DNA from: a virus
DNA: 21,988 bases
Virus record (IMG/VR): IMGVR_UViG_3300003873_000076
Location: 1-21,988 of that record
Direction: 5' to 3' (one strand)
Shown here: positions 13,497 to 21,988 of the stretch, one piece after another
Numbering within the stretch: position 1 is the stretch's first letter
Layout of the letters: the number at the start of each line of letters is the position of its first letter
Position numbers and translations under genes: made by a program
Notes under the pieces: model-generated
The model's database searches: none
What the model was told of the DNA's origin: nothing
The model's input: the letters and a program-made list of their open reading frames with translations, nothing else

Positions 13497-14459
13497 ATGG
13501 CAAATCCATTGATAAAAAAAGTTGTTTTAGATTGGGAGGATACACCCGGTAGCGACCCATCGTCTCCAAAACCAATCTATCTAAAAACCGTTGAGAGCGG
13601 GATTGTCGTAAATAGACAAACTAAAACAGACAATATCATAGGCGGTGATATAGACAGCGGTAATGAGCCATACGGAACATTTAACGAAGTTAGCGGGGGT
13701 ATCACTACTCCATTATATTTTGAGCAAATAGGAGTGTTGTTAAAAGCATCTCTTGGAAGTCCTACAACTGTTGATAATGGAGATGGAACATATACTCATA
13801 CTTTTGTTTCAACTGCTTGTATCCCATCTTTTTGTTTGCAAAATACACTAAACAATAGTTGTGATGGTGGATCTGACATAGTAGAGAGATATAACGGTTT
13901 AAAAGCTAAAGGATTTTCTCTTACAGTATCACCTGATGGAGACTATAACATATCTCTTGATACGGTTGGAATGAGTATGAGAGATAGCATAGTTGATGGT
14001 ATTGGGGAGCTTGATGAAACAAACAAAATAGTTCTTGGCTCAACTCGTATCAAAAATACTCATACATCTTTGAAGATTGACGGCTCAGTATATACACTAT
14101 CAAAAAGCTTATCTTTAAGCTTAGATAGAGGAACTGAGGCAACTTATACCATTGGCACTGGTGCAAATGCCGGTGAGGTGAATGACCTACAAGTCAAAGC
14201 AAGTGGAGATTTTTCAGGCTTATTTGATGATGCTATCTACACAAAAGCAAAAAATGAAATGCCGGTAAGCTTTGATGTGGTCATGACAAGCGGTAGCGAT
14301 AGTCTTACTTGGACAGTTGCAGAGGCAAAATTTGCTTTTAAAAATGAAGCTAAAAAAGTAGGAGAAAAATATCCTCTAAATCTTGGATGGACAGGGTATA
14401 AATCAACAGGCACAGAGCTTTTAAAAGTTGTATTGACAAATACAGTATCAAGCTACTAA
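13497..14459 (+). CDS. Major tail tube protein (gpV-like)
   Basis: This 320-residue protein is the tube subunit that stacks to form the tail. It has the phage tail tube pattern: VESGIVVNRQTKTDNIIGGDIDSGNEPYGT, then YFEQIGVLLKASLGSPTTVDNGDGTYTHTF, a core of beta strands (AKGFSLTVSPDGDYNISLDTVGMSM) and a C-terminal beta domain (MPVSFDVVMTSGSDSLTWTV) that may be an Ig-like projection. It is larger than lambda gpV (246), probably because of a C-terminal domain. The ribosome site AAGGA precedes ATG 13497. Confidence 0.85.
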   Translation: MANPLIKKVVLDWEDTPGSDPSSPKPIYLKTVESGIVVNRQTKTDNIIGGDIDSGNEPYGTFNEVSGGITTPLYFEQIGVLLKASLGSPTTVDNGDGTYTHTFVSTACIPSFCLQNTLNNSCDGGSDIVERYNGLKAKGFSLTVSPDGDYNISLDTVGMSMRDSIVDGIGELDETNKIVLGSTRIKNTHTSLKIDGSVYTLSKSLSLSLDRGTEATYTIGTGANAGEVNDLQVKASGDFSGLFDDAIYTKAKNEMPVSFDVVMTSGSDSLTWTVAEAKFAFKNEAKKVGEKYPLNLGWTGYKSTGTELLKVVLTNTVSSY

Positions 14460-14471
14460 TAAAGGAAAAAG

Positions 14472-14840
14472 ATGGCAGTTAAAAAAGCAAACGACAAAGT
14501 AGAAACACCGGCGATAAATCTATCTCCTGAATTGATAAAAGAGATACAAACTGAGCAAAAAGAGCTTATAGATAGCATATTGGAGTATGAGTTACCCGAA
14601 GAGTTAGAGGACAAAGCAGAGCCTTTGACTTTTAAAGAGAAAAGAGAGTTATCTAAAAAGCATAAATTGCAAGAGATAGACACAATGGAAGATAAAGATT
14701 TGGATGATCTTATAGGTGATATGCTTGAAAAAAGGCATATCGCAGACATAGACAATCTAAAATACAGTGATTTACAAATGTGGGTTAGAAAGATAATCAT
14801 AACTACATTTAACACAAAGGTTATCGCAACAAAAAAATAA
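14472..14840 (+). CDS. Tail assembly chaperone, zero-frame product (gpG-like)
   Basis: This 122-residue acidic, helical protein corresponds to lambda gpG, which binds the tape measure protein and helps tail tube polymerisation. Residues 15-45 (LSPELIKEIQTEQKELIDSILEYELPEELED) and 58-105 are charged helices. Its last three codons are ACA AAA AAA TAA, so the frame ends exactly on an A7 slippery run that lets some ribosomes shift into the next frame. Its place between tail tube and tape measure is the conserved chaperone position of long-tailed phages. Confidence 0.8.
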   Translation: MAVKKANDKVETPAINLSPELIKEIQTEQKELIDSILEYELPEELEDKAEPLTFKEKRELSKKHKLQEIDTMEDKDLDDLIGDMLEKRHIADIDNLKYSDLQMWVRKIIITTFNTKVIATKK

Positions 14841-15139
14841 AAAGCTATCTTGATTGGTTAAATGATAGTGCCATACAAGACTACATCAAGATAGCATCGG
14901 AAACAGGCGAGGAACTGCCCGATGAGGCTCTTCCTCCAAAACTTCCAAAACATATGATGGAAGTTATAGAGTTTTTTCAAACCATTAGAACACAATGGAA
15001 TGTTGGATTTAATGGCTTGATAGGGTTAAATTATGTATCTGTTGTAGAGATTGCAAAGATACATAATTTTGAGCTTACACCTTATAGGATGGAGCTTATA
15101 AGGTTTATAGAAACATACTATTTAAAAAGGAAAGGTTAA
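14472..15139 (+). CDS. Tail assembly chaperone, -1 frameshift product (gpGT-like)
   Basis: Read in frame from 14472 to 14837 and then one base back, the sequence stays open to 15139. The extra residues are about 100 (IKSYLDWLNDSAIQDYIKIA...YYLKRKG), giving 222 in total. This second domain has no start codon of its own before 14954 and is open upstream through the slippery run, so a frameshift is needed to express all of it. It parallels lambda gpGT, where the T domain contacts tail tube protein. The segment MMEVIEFFQTIRTQWNVG to FIETYYLKRKG is helical. The tape measure gene begins four bases after its stop. Confidence 0.8.
14831..14895 (+). promoter_or_regulatory. Programmed -1 ribosomal frameshift signal
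   Basis: The slippery heptamer A AAA AAA (14831-14837) is in the right phase (acA AAA AAA). After a six-base spacer, GCTATCTTGAT (14844-14854) pairs perfectly with ATCAAGATAGC (14885-14895), an 11-bp stem with a 30-base loop. A zero-frame stop (TAA 14838-14840) follows at once. All three parts (slip site, spacer, stimulatory stem) are present. Transcriptional slippage on the A7 run could add to the effect. Confidence 0.85.
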
Positions 15140-15142
15140 AAA

Positions 15143-18100
15143 ATGGCGGCTTCAGATGTTATCATAAAATTTAGTGCCGAAGACAATCTAACACCTGAAT
15201 TAAAAAAACAACTTGAAGCCCTGAAGCAACTACAAAACGAATACAATGCACTTGATCTAAAAATAAAAGATTTAAAAGCCGATAAAAAAGGGATACTTGC
15301 AGGAACTGTTATATCTGACATAGAGGATATAAAAAAACTTCAAATAGAGATAGCAAAACTAAAAGATGCTTATAAGTTAGCAAGTAGAGGCGAAAAAACA
15401 TCAGCTAAAAATGCTTTAAAAGCTAAACAAATAGAGTTAGAAGCAAGGCTCACAAAAGAGATAAATAGGCAAACTTTAACACTAAAAAGATACAAAGAGG
15501 AGTTAAATTACTCTTCCAAAGCTCTTGAAAAAGAGTATCTGCAAAAGAAAAAGGTTGAAAGAGCTACCAAAAGCGAAGACAAGGCATCTCAAAGGCTTAT
15601 AAAAACCAAAAGAAAAGAAAACTCCATAAGAGCAAGCACCGTAAATGCGATAGTAAGGCACTTAAGACAGGTAGAGACACTTGTTTTAGCTTACTATGCG
15701 GTAGGTAGAGCCATAGATGTAACTATAAAAAGAGGTATTGACTTAAATAGAACAATAGAAGATGGAACGGTAGGTATAGCAGCACTAATAGCCGCAAACA
15801 CTCAAGGCGGAAATAGTGCAGAGAGATTTAGTGCTGCTATGGCTATCAGCTCAAAAACAATGTTAGCACTTAAAAAAGCAAGTGTAGAAACTGCCGCAAC
15901 ATTTCCACAACTTACAGAGGTTTTCCAACAAGCCATAGGCGGAGCTTTGGGAGCAGGTCAAGCTATGGGTAAAAATGTAGATGAGATCATCAAACATACT
16001 ATCAAACTATCCCAAAGAATGACCAACATAGCAAGCTCTATCGGTATGCCTATGGATCAGGTAAACCAAGAGATAAGAGCGATAATGGAAGGCACTATCA
16101 CAAAAGATGCTCGTATCGCAAAAATGCTCGGTATAACAACAAAAGACATAGATAAAGCAAAAAAGAGTGCTGACGGACTTTTTAAATATCTTGAGAAAAG
16201 ATTGGAAGTCTTTGATGTATTGGCAGACCAGATGACTTTATCAAGAGCAGTTGCAAGATTTACCGATGCACTTGATACTATCAGAATGGATGCTACTAGG
16301 CCTATATTTGAAGATTTAAAATATGAAGTAATAGATGTTACAAAAGAGTTAAAAAACAAAGCAAACGAATGGATAAAATCAATTCAAGATACATATTTTA
16401 AGTTAAAAGCATATTATAACTATTATGGTGATGTCATATCTTCTTTTTCAGACAAGATAGAAGAGGCTTATAACAAGATAAAAGGCATCATAAACGATAC
16501 TTTATCTATGCTTGAAAAAGCAACAAGTGAAGTTATAAATTTCTTAAGTGTATCAAATAAAGTAACTGTTAGAGTAGAAGATAAAACACTTGAAGATTTG
16601 CAAAATATACTAAAACAAAAACAAGAAGAATTGAAAAATTCAGATAGCTTGTGGAATGAATTGTTTGGGACAAGCAGTAAAAAAAGTCTTGAAAATGATA
16701 TAGCAAGAATAAAAAGAAAAATAGCACTTTTAGAAAGAGAGAAGAGCGTTCAAAAAGAAAAAGGGCAAATAACAGTAGATGCTTTAAGCCGTGAAATTCA
16801 TGGAGTAGATGGATTATACCAAGCATACAAAGAAGTATATGCTATCGCAAATAAAAAGTTTACCACAACATCTCAACTTGCAGATTATGTTACAAAAATA
16901 GTCCAAAAATACAAGCAATATCCTGAAATTTTAAAAACTTTGGGGCACGAAGTTTCAAAGCAGATGGATACACTTGAGGGCAAAACAAAACTAACGCTAC
17001 AACAGCAGATAAAATTACAAAAAGAGATAATAAAAACACAAAAATTATGGCAACAAACACCACTATCAAAATCAATAGATAGAAAAACATACTTTAAAGA
17101 TATGTTTGCAGAGGTAGGCTACACTATAAAAGCATATGATAAGGCAGTAGAGTTATACCAAAAAGCTATAAAAAAGTATGCAGATGATCCAAAAGCCTTA
17201 GAGATTATAAAAAAAGAGTTTAATGCAAAAATTCAAGGCTTAAACGAAGTAGCCTTGCTAAGATATAAAAATCATCAAAAAGAGCTTGAAAACATCAAAA
17301 AAGAGAAAAAAGAGTACCTAAGACTTCACGGCTCTATCATGGACGGGATAAGAGATCAGCTTAAAAACTATCAAGAGACCTTACCGACTGCTTATGAGAA
17401 TGGGATAGAGATAATGAAGAGCATCACACAGACACTTGATGATGCTTGGACTAACTTTTTTGATAGACAAAGTAATGCTTTTATGGATTTTGGGAAGCTT
17501 GGAAAGTCTATCATAAATGATATAGAAAAACAGATAGTAAAAACTCAGATAGTTGCACCTTTGACTCAAGCCTCAAGTAATGTTATAGGTAGCGTTACAA
17601 GCTCTCTTATGGATAGTTTGTTTGACGGATGGGCTAATGGTGGCTATACTTATAGAGATAGTAGCGATAAAACACCTGTTGGAGTAGTGCATGCAAATGA
17701 GTATGTAATCCCCGCAAATATGGTAAGAAAACACCCCTCTTTGATAGCAGGGCTTGAAGCTGAAAGAAGAGGGCTTAAAAGATTTGATGTAGGCGGCTTT
17801 GGTGGAGGAATGGATGGCTATGGCGGTGATGATTTAGGTGGTGGCTATGGGATGAGCCATGATGATGGAGTAGATGGTTTTGGGAATGGAGGTAATGATT
17901 ATGGAGACGGGACAACCATAAATACGATAAATACTCAAAATTTTGTAACAAATATTACAACTCCATCATCAACATCAAAAACAAGAATATCAAGCGGGAT
18001 ATCCCCTGCGGATATAACAGTAGTAAATTTAGACCCAAATGCTAAACAAGAATTTACTACCTTTGATGGGTATGGCAACCCAATAGGGAATAATGGGCAT

Positions 18101-20173
18101 ACTGTATCTATGGATGGCACTTCACTTGCCGGTAAAGTAATAGGGACAATACTGGGAGCTTTTACAGGTAGCCCTCTTGTTGCTGCGATAACTGGGAAGG
18201 TAGGAGAAAAATTAGGCTCTAAAGTTGATAATGGTGCAACAACATCCATGAGTTTTGGCTCAACCTCTCTTGATGCAGCTTTAGGGGTTACACAAAACAC
18301 ATCCTCAAACAATGCTCTATCTTCACATACCCAAAATACCGTAGATACTCTTACAGGCATATTCGGAGATGATCTAAGTGGTGATGGAGGTAGCTTTTAT
18401 CAGGATTATACAGGACAAACAATCCAGCAAGCAACAGATGATATAAATAAGAAAATAATAGAAGCAAATAAAGCAGATATTATAAAAACTACTCAGGACT
18501 TGTGGCAAAGTATGGTTGGAGCTATACCTGATGTAAAAACAGATGCAACAGAGGATTGGACTACTTTATTTAACAACTACATAAAAGATGGCAATAAAGC
18601 ACTTTTGCAAGTAGCTCTTGATGGCTCTTTATTTGATACACCTGATTTTTACTCTGTTTGGGAAGATTATGCTAAAAATCTAAATGAGAGTGTAGATAAA
18701 GCATTAAAAGACGAATTGACAAAATATACTCAATATGAAAGAGATTGGCAAGAGTGGCTTTATGACAGAAGCGGAGACACTTTAAAAGCTCTTAAATATA
18801 AAGCTGACTATCTCAAACAAGACTTTGAAAAGTTAGAAGATACTCTTAGTATAAGCGGGGTTACAGTAGATAACTTTATGCAAAGATATACAAAAGCTAT
18901 ACAAAATAACCTAACCCCTGATAAGATAGATAAATGGGATAGCTTAGGGGATGCACTTAAAAAAGCAACTATCGCTCAAGAAGCTTATAATAAAGCATTA
19001 ATAAATAGTATACAACAACAAAGAAATAGTTATATATCCACGCTTAATTCTTTAGCAACTGCCGTAAAAGATAGAATGTCTGAAGTAAATAATTTATTAG
19101 CCTCTGTAAGTAGTGTTAGAAGTTCTTATGCATCTGATATAAATAAATATAAAGGTGTTACAACATCAAAAAGTAATGTAATAAATAGTTTAAGTAAATT
19201 TTCATTGTTAAGTGGCAGTGCTGAAATAAAACAAGCATTTACCGTAAAAAATGTAATAGATAGCTATTATACTGATGCAAAAGCGAAAATAGAAGCTACT
19301 TATAATACACAAGTAAAAGCTTTAGAACAAGAGCAACAATTAGCTATATCAAATGCTCAAAGTAGATATAATAGTCTTAAACAAGAACATGATGCAATAA
19401 AAAGTGTAAATGATAGTGTTAAAGCATTACACGATTATGCAACCTCTATATTAGTAAATAGTGTTACTGTATCTCCTAAAAATACTCTTAAAATATATCA
19501 ATCTCTTTTTAATAGGGCTTTTGGTAATTTAAGAAATGCAATATCAGCAAACAATATTGATGGTATAAATAAATATAGCAATACTGCTAAAAGTTATGCA
19601 CAAGAGTATTTAACAAGTGCAAAACAAAATTCTACAACTTCACAACAATATGCAATAGCGGCTGGAGTAATTGCTTCTAAATTTAATAGTTTATCTTTAA
19701 AAGATAATGTAACTCTTGGAAATATAAATAGTAGTATAAATGCTATAAATAATACATTTGCTTCAAGAATATCTTCTTTGCAAGATAATGAGGAAGATAG
19801 CTTAAATGCTTTAAAGTCAGAAACAATACATTGGCTTACTTCTGTGGACGATAAACTTAAAACAGAACAAAGTAATTTAACAACTATTCGTGATAGTTTG
19901 GCATCTAACTTTCCAAATTTAATACAACCTGTTGATGATATAGAATTAACTTTGCAAAAAATGGAAGCAAACACCCTTCCTATAAAAGAAGTTGAACAAA
20001 ATATAAATAATACTGCTGCGCATTATTCAAAATTAGAAAGTTTATTGGCAGCGACAAATGCAAAACTTGCAGGAATTGAGGCAAAAATAAACTCCCTTAA
20101 TCATGCTACAGCTAAAGTGGTAAGCAATACAGATACCACAGCAGATACAATTTTTACACAAGGAGTAGCATAA
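15143..20173 (+). CDS. Tail tape measure protein
   Basis: This 1676-residue protein sets tail length. Residues 15-165 are coiled coil (KKQLEALKQLQNEYNALDLK and similar). Residues 200-345 match the conserved tape measure core (NRTIEDGTVGIAALIAANTQ, QRMTNIASSIGMPMDQV). Residues 725-880 hold a lambda-family C-terminal motif (FDRQSNAFMDFGKLGKSIINDI, FDGWANGGYTYRDSSDKTPVG, HANEYVIPANMVRKHPSLIA). That motif normally lies near the end, but here it is followed by a Gly/Asp-rich hinge (about 885-930), a hydrophobic glycine-rich segment near 1010-1035 and about 640 mostly helical residues. Codon use becomes richer in TTA, ATA and AGT after about 18990. Tail length at 1.5 Å per residue would be at most about 250 nm. 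Confidence 0.92.
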   Translation: MAASDVIIKFSAEDNLTPELKKQLEALKQLQNEYNALDLKIKDLKADKKGILAGTVISDIEDIKKLQIEIAKLKDAYKLASRGEKTSAKNALKAKQIELEARLTKEINRQTLTLKRYKEELNYSSKALEKEYLQKKKVERATKSEDKASQRLIKTKRKENSIRASTVNAIVRHLRQVETLVLAYYAVGRAIDVTIKRGIDLNRTIEDGTVGIAALIAANTQGGNSAERFSAAMAISSKTMLALKKASVETAATFPQLTEVFQQAIGGALGAGQAMGKNVDEIIKHTIKLSQRMTNIASSIGMPMDQVNQEIRAIMEGTITKDARIAKMLGITTKDIDKAKKSADGLFKYLEKRLEVFDVLADQMTLSRAVARFTDALDTIRMDATRPIFEDLKYEVIDVTKELKNKANEWIKSIQDTYFKLKAYYNYYGDVISSFSDKIEEAYNKIKGIINDTLSMLEKATSEVINFLSVSNKVTVRVEDKTLEDLQNILKQKQEELKNSDSLWNELFGTSSKKSLENDIARIKRKIALLEREKSVQKEKGQITVDALSREIHGVDGLYQAYKEVYAIANKKFTTTSQLADYVTKIVQKYKQYPEILKTLGHEVSKQMDTLEGKTKLTLQQQIKLQKEIIKTQKLWQQTPLSKSIDRKTYFKDMFAEVGYTIKAYDKAVELYQKAIKKYADDPKALEIIKKEFNAKIQGLNEVALLRYKNHQKELENIKKEKKEYLRLHGSIMDGIRDQLKNYQETLPTAYENGIEIMKSITQTLDDAWTNFFDRQSNAFMDFGKLGKSIINDIEKQIVKTQIVAPLTQASSNVIGSVTSSLMDSLFDGWANGGYTYRDSSDKTPVGVVHANEYVIPANMVRKHPSLIAGLEAERRGLKRFDVGGFGGGMDGYGGDDLGGGYGMSHDDGVDGFGNGGNDYGDGTTINTINTQNFVTNITTPSSTSKTRISSGISPADITVVNLDPNAKQEFTTFDGYGNPIGNNGHTVSMDGTSLAGKVIGTILGAFTGSPLVAAITGKVGEKLGSKVDNGATTSMSFGSTSLDAALGVTQNTSSNNALSSHTQNTVDTLTGIFGDDLSGDGGSFYQDYTGQTIQQATDDINKKIIEANKADIIKTTQDLWQSMVGAIPDVKTDATEDWTTLFNNYIKDGNKALLQVALDGSLFDTPDFYSVWEDYAKNLNESVDKALKDELTKYTQYERDWQEWLYDRSGDTLKALKYKADYLKQDFEKLEDTLSISGVTVDNFMQRYTKAIQNNLTPDKIDKWDSLGDALKKATIAQEAYNKALINSIQQQRNSYISTLNSLATAVKDRMSEVNNLLASVSSVRSSYASDINKYKGVTTSKSNVINSLSKFSLLSGSAEIKQAFTVKNVIDSYYTDAKAKIEATYNTQVKALEQEQQLAISNAQSRYNSLKQEHDAIKSVNDSVKALHDYATSILVNSVTVSPKNTLKIYQSLFNRAFGNLRNAISANNIDGINKYSNTAKSYAQEYLTSAKQNSTTSQQYAIAAGVIASKFNSLSLKDNVTLGNINSSINAINNTFASRISSLQDNEEDSLNALKSETIHWLTSVDDKLKTEQSNLTTIRDSLASNFPNLIQPVDDIELTLQKMEANTLPIKEVEQNINNTAAHYSKLESLLAATNAKLAGIEAKINSLNHATAKVVSNTDTTADTIFTQGVA

Positions 20174-21093
20174 TGAATATAGTTATACCTTATACTTCTT
20201 CTTTAAGTGATGCAAATGGAAATAGTATAGAATATTTTAATACACTTATATCTACAAATGTAACAGACCAAAACTTAAATGAACATGATAGTTCTACTAC
20301 TTACGCTTTAAACGATGTTGTAAAAATAGGAGCATTAAAGCGCTGGTATACATCTAATACAGATAACAATACTGATTACCCCTTTGGAAGTGCAAAATGG
20401 GTAGATATGGGGGCTTTAAACTCTTACGCTTGCTTTGATAAACAGTTAAATACTGTGTCTAAAGCATCGAGAGATATGGTAATAGAAATAGACACAAGCA
20501 GAGCTACTAAATTAGCTTTATTAAATTTAACAAATGTTACAAGTGTAACAATAGAGGTTACCGATACAAATGATAATACTGCTACAAGTGATACTGTAGA
20601 ACTCAGGGATTATGGAGTAAATAGTCTATATGATTATGCTTATAAACCTTTTAGAGATAAAACAGAACTTTTTTATACATTGGAGTGGCTCCCCGCATCA
20701 AAAACAAAAATAACAATTCCTTATGCAAATGCGGATATAGAAGTAGGGGCTATTGTAACAGGAGTAGAAGAAGATACTGGAGTAACTTTATACAACACTA
20801 CAGTAGGGTTTAAAGATTTTTCTCAAGTAAACACTGATACATGGGGGAATACAACCTTTGTCCCTAGAAATGTAGCATCAATCATAGATGCTGATATTGT
20901 TATAAATACAGTAGCAGTAGATAGCGTGCTTGATACATTTAAAGACGCAAGAGCTAGATTAAGTTTGTTTATAGGGGACGAAAGGGATACAGGATTTGAG
21001 AGTTTAAATACTCTTGGGTTTGTAAGAAATGTAAGAATACCTTTAACTCCTGTAAAATCTCAATATAGCATATCAATAATAGGAGTAATATAA
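20173..21093 (+). CDS. Tail tip/baseplate protein with carbohydrate-binding-like module
   Basis: This 306-residue protein follows the tape measure gene, where distal-tail and hub proteins lie. Residues about 42-80 (TYALNDVVKIGALKRWYTSN...FGSAKWVDMG) match the 'Y-x-x-x-D-V-V...W' layout of small CBM5/12-like modules often found in tail proteins. The remainder is mostly beta (MVIEIDTSRATKLALLNL, TLEWLPASKTKITIPYAN), ending RNVRIPLTPVKSQYSISIIG. I cannot assign it to Dit or Tal with certainty. It starts at an ATG overlapping the tape measure stop (TAATG), and base composition matches the last third of that gene. Confidence 0.6.
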   Translation: MNIVIPYTSSLSDANGNSIEYFNTLISTNVTDQNLNEHDSSTTYALNDVVKIGALKRWYTSNTDNNTDYPFGSAKWVDMGALNSYACFDKQLNTVSKASRDMVIEIDTSRATKLALLNLTNVTSVTIEVTDTNDNTATSDTVELRDYGVNSLYDYAYKPFRDKTELFYTLEWLPASKTKITIPYANADIEVGAIVTGVEEDTGVTLYNTTVGFKDFSQVNTDTWGNTTFVPRNVASIIDADIVINTVAVDSVLDTFKDARARLSLFIGDERDTGFESLNTLGFVRNVRIPLTPVKSQYSISIIGVI

Positions 21094-21094
21094 A

Positions 21095-21988
21095 ATGGCA
21101 ACATTAGTTCCAATATATACGGGCACAGTGCCTAATAGGCAAAGTGATACAAAGGAGGCTTTTGCACAAAACATATATAACATGTTTGTATATATAAGTG
21201 ATACTTTTACCCCTAATTTTAACACAAGTATATCAAGTGTAAATGAGAATTTAACAACAATAAATGAATATATGACTACAACTTTAGGTTATCAAAATAC
21301 AACAAAATCATATATGAAAACAACAGAAAAATATAAAGAGATAGCACAAAGTGTAGCAAATTATAAAGGTGATTGGGATAATTCAGTTGCATATAATACA
21401 GGAGAACAAGTTACATATACCGATGGTTATGTATATGCATCAAAAGTGGATAATAATACTGCAGAACCTGTAAGTGGTGTAAGTGATAATAATTGGAAAT
21501 TTAATGGTAGAACTGAATTTGTTTATTTAACTATAACAGCAGATTATACAGCAGTAAATAGAGATGGTTTACTTGTAGATACTACCAGTATAGCTCAGGT
21601 TGATACGATAGATAGTATAGTCGCAGTTGATAGCACAGATTATACTGTAACAATTAATGGAACAGACTACACTTACACATCAGGAACAAGTGCAACTGTT
21701 CAAGATATTATTACAGGTGTAGTTGCTGCTGTCACAGACAGTAATGTAACCGCAACAGACTCTGGTAATTCTACAATACTGCTTATAGCAAATACAGCAG
21801 GAGTAGCATTTACTTCAAGTGTTAATGCAAATATGACAGATACTACTACAACTGCTAATAAAGTAGGTCCTATTACAGTAACACTCCCTGCCACCCCATT
21901 AGAAAATGATGTCATTGGTTTTCTTGATTTAAAAGGAACTTTTGACATAAACTCCTTGAGTGTCGCGCGAAATGGAAAACTTATAATG
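21095..21988 (+). CDS. Tail fibre-like protein, N-terminal part (cut by window edge)
   Basis: ATG 21095 opens a frame that remains open to the end of the window (298 codons, no stop). AGGAG lies 15 bases upstream (21081-21085), overlapping the previous gene. The N-terminus (about 1-85) is helical and may trimerise. Residues about 91-136 (KGDWDNSVAYNTGEQVTYTD...DNNWKF) are another CBM5/12-like module. Residues 140-255 are Thr-rich beta repeats (TINGTDYTYTSGTSATVQDI). Residues 258-298 begin the 'TVTLP...D-V-I-x-F-x-D...N-x-L-x-V-A-R-N-G' fold common in tail fibres. The role would be host surface recognition; the receptor-binding end lies outside the window. Confidence 0.7.
   Translation, partial: MATLVPIYTGTVPNRQSDTKEAFAQNIYNMFVYISDTFTPNFNTSISSVNENLTTINEYMTTTLGYQNTTKSYMKTTEKYKEIAQSVANYKGDWDNSVAYNTGEQVTYTDGYVYASKVDNNTAEPVSGVSDNNWKFNGRTEFVYLTITADYTAVNRDGLLVDTTSIAQVDTIDSIVAVDSTDYTVTINGTDYTYTSGTSATVQDIITGVVAAVTDSNVTATDSGNSTILLIANTAGVAFTSSVNANMTDTTTTANKVGPITVTLPATPLENDVIGFLDLKGTFDINSLSVARNGKLIM

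Noticed and set aside
14954-15139. Separate small gene starting at ATG 14954
   Set aside because: The frame is open upstream through the slip site at 14837 with good coding character, and no ribosome site precedes 14954. It is the end of the frameshifted chaperone product.
17935-18360. 141-codon open frame on the minus strand inside the tape measure gene
   Set aside because: Shadow of the repetitive Thr/Gly-rich coding strand; no ribosome site or recognisable domain, and the + strand gene is certain.

Overview
This window is the packaging, head and tail part of a temperate lambda-like siphovirus (long flexible tail), in an AT-rich genome. Codon use is dominated by AAA, ATA, AGA and TTA/CTT, and the Shine-Dalgarno sequences are clear. 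The style suggests a Campylobacterota host (Sulfurimonas, Sulfurospirillum or Arcobacter-like), but that is an inference: no host gene lies in the window. All convincing genes are on the + strand.

Region 1 (1-1552) is the end of an early or accessory operon. It holds the tail of an unknown gene, a putative DNA-binding protein, a VRR-NUC-type nuclease, a 47-aa protein, a short and possibly frameshifted gene, and a 98-aa possible regulator whose ribosome-binding site lies at the foot of a strong hairpin. Region 2 (1539-3891) is the terminase: a Nu1-like small subunit overlapping a GpA-like large subunit. Region 3 (3892-7246) is an accessory islet between terminase and head genes. It contains twin hairpins, a sigma70-type promoter, an HTH protein, an unrecognised 478-aa protein, about 180 bases of nested inverted repeats that could be a structured RNA, a 173-aa unknown protein, a 17-aa hydrophobic peptide and a very good intrinsic terminator. 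Region 4 (7247-7710) is non-coding, with G-rich iterated motifs, a TTGACA box and a dyad just upstream of the head operon.

Region 5 (7711-15139) is the head and neck operon. In order it encodes a gpW-like joining protein, a two-TM membrane protein, the portal, a prohead protease/scaffold/major capsid fusion with an internal start, a decoration protein, a head-tail joining protein, a gpZ-like tail protein, a tail terminator, the tail tube, and a tail assembly chaperone pair. The chaperone pair is joined by a textbook -1 frameshift signal (A AAA AAA, 6-base spacer, 11-bp stem). Region 6 (15143-end) encodes a 1676-aa tape measure protein with an unusual glycine-rich hinge and long C-terminal extension, a tail-tip protein, and the first 298 codons of a tail-fibre-like protein cut by the window edge.

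The structural genes are a complete, coherent head and tail module in the lambda order. The novelty is in the islet between TerL and gpW, which looks like an independently transcribed moron or lysogenic-conversion cassette, and in the RNA-level signals: the frameshift element, the internal scaffold start and the structured-RNA candidate.
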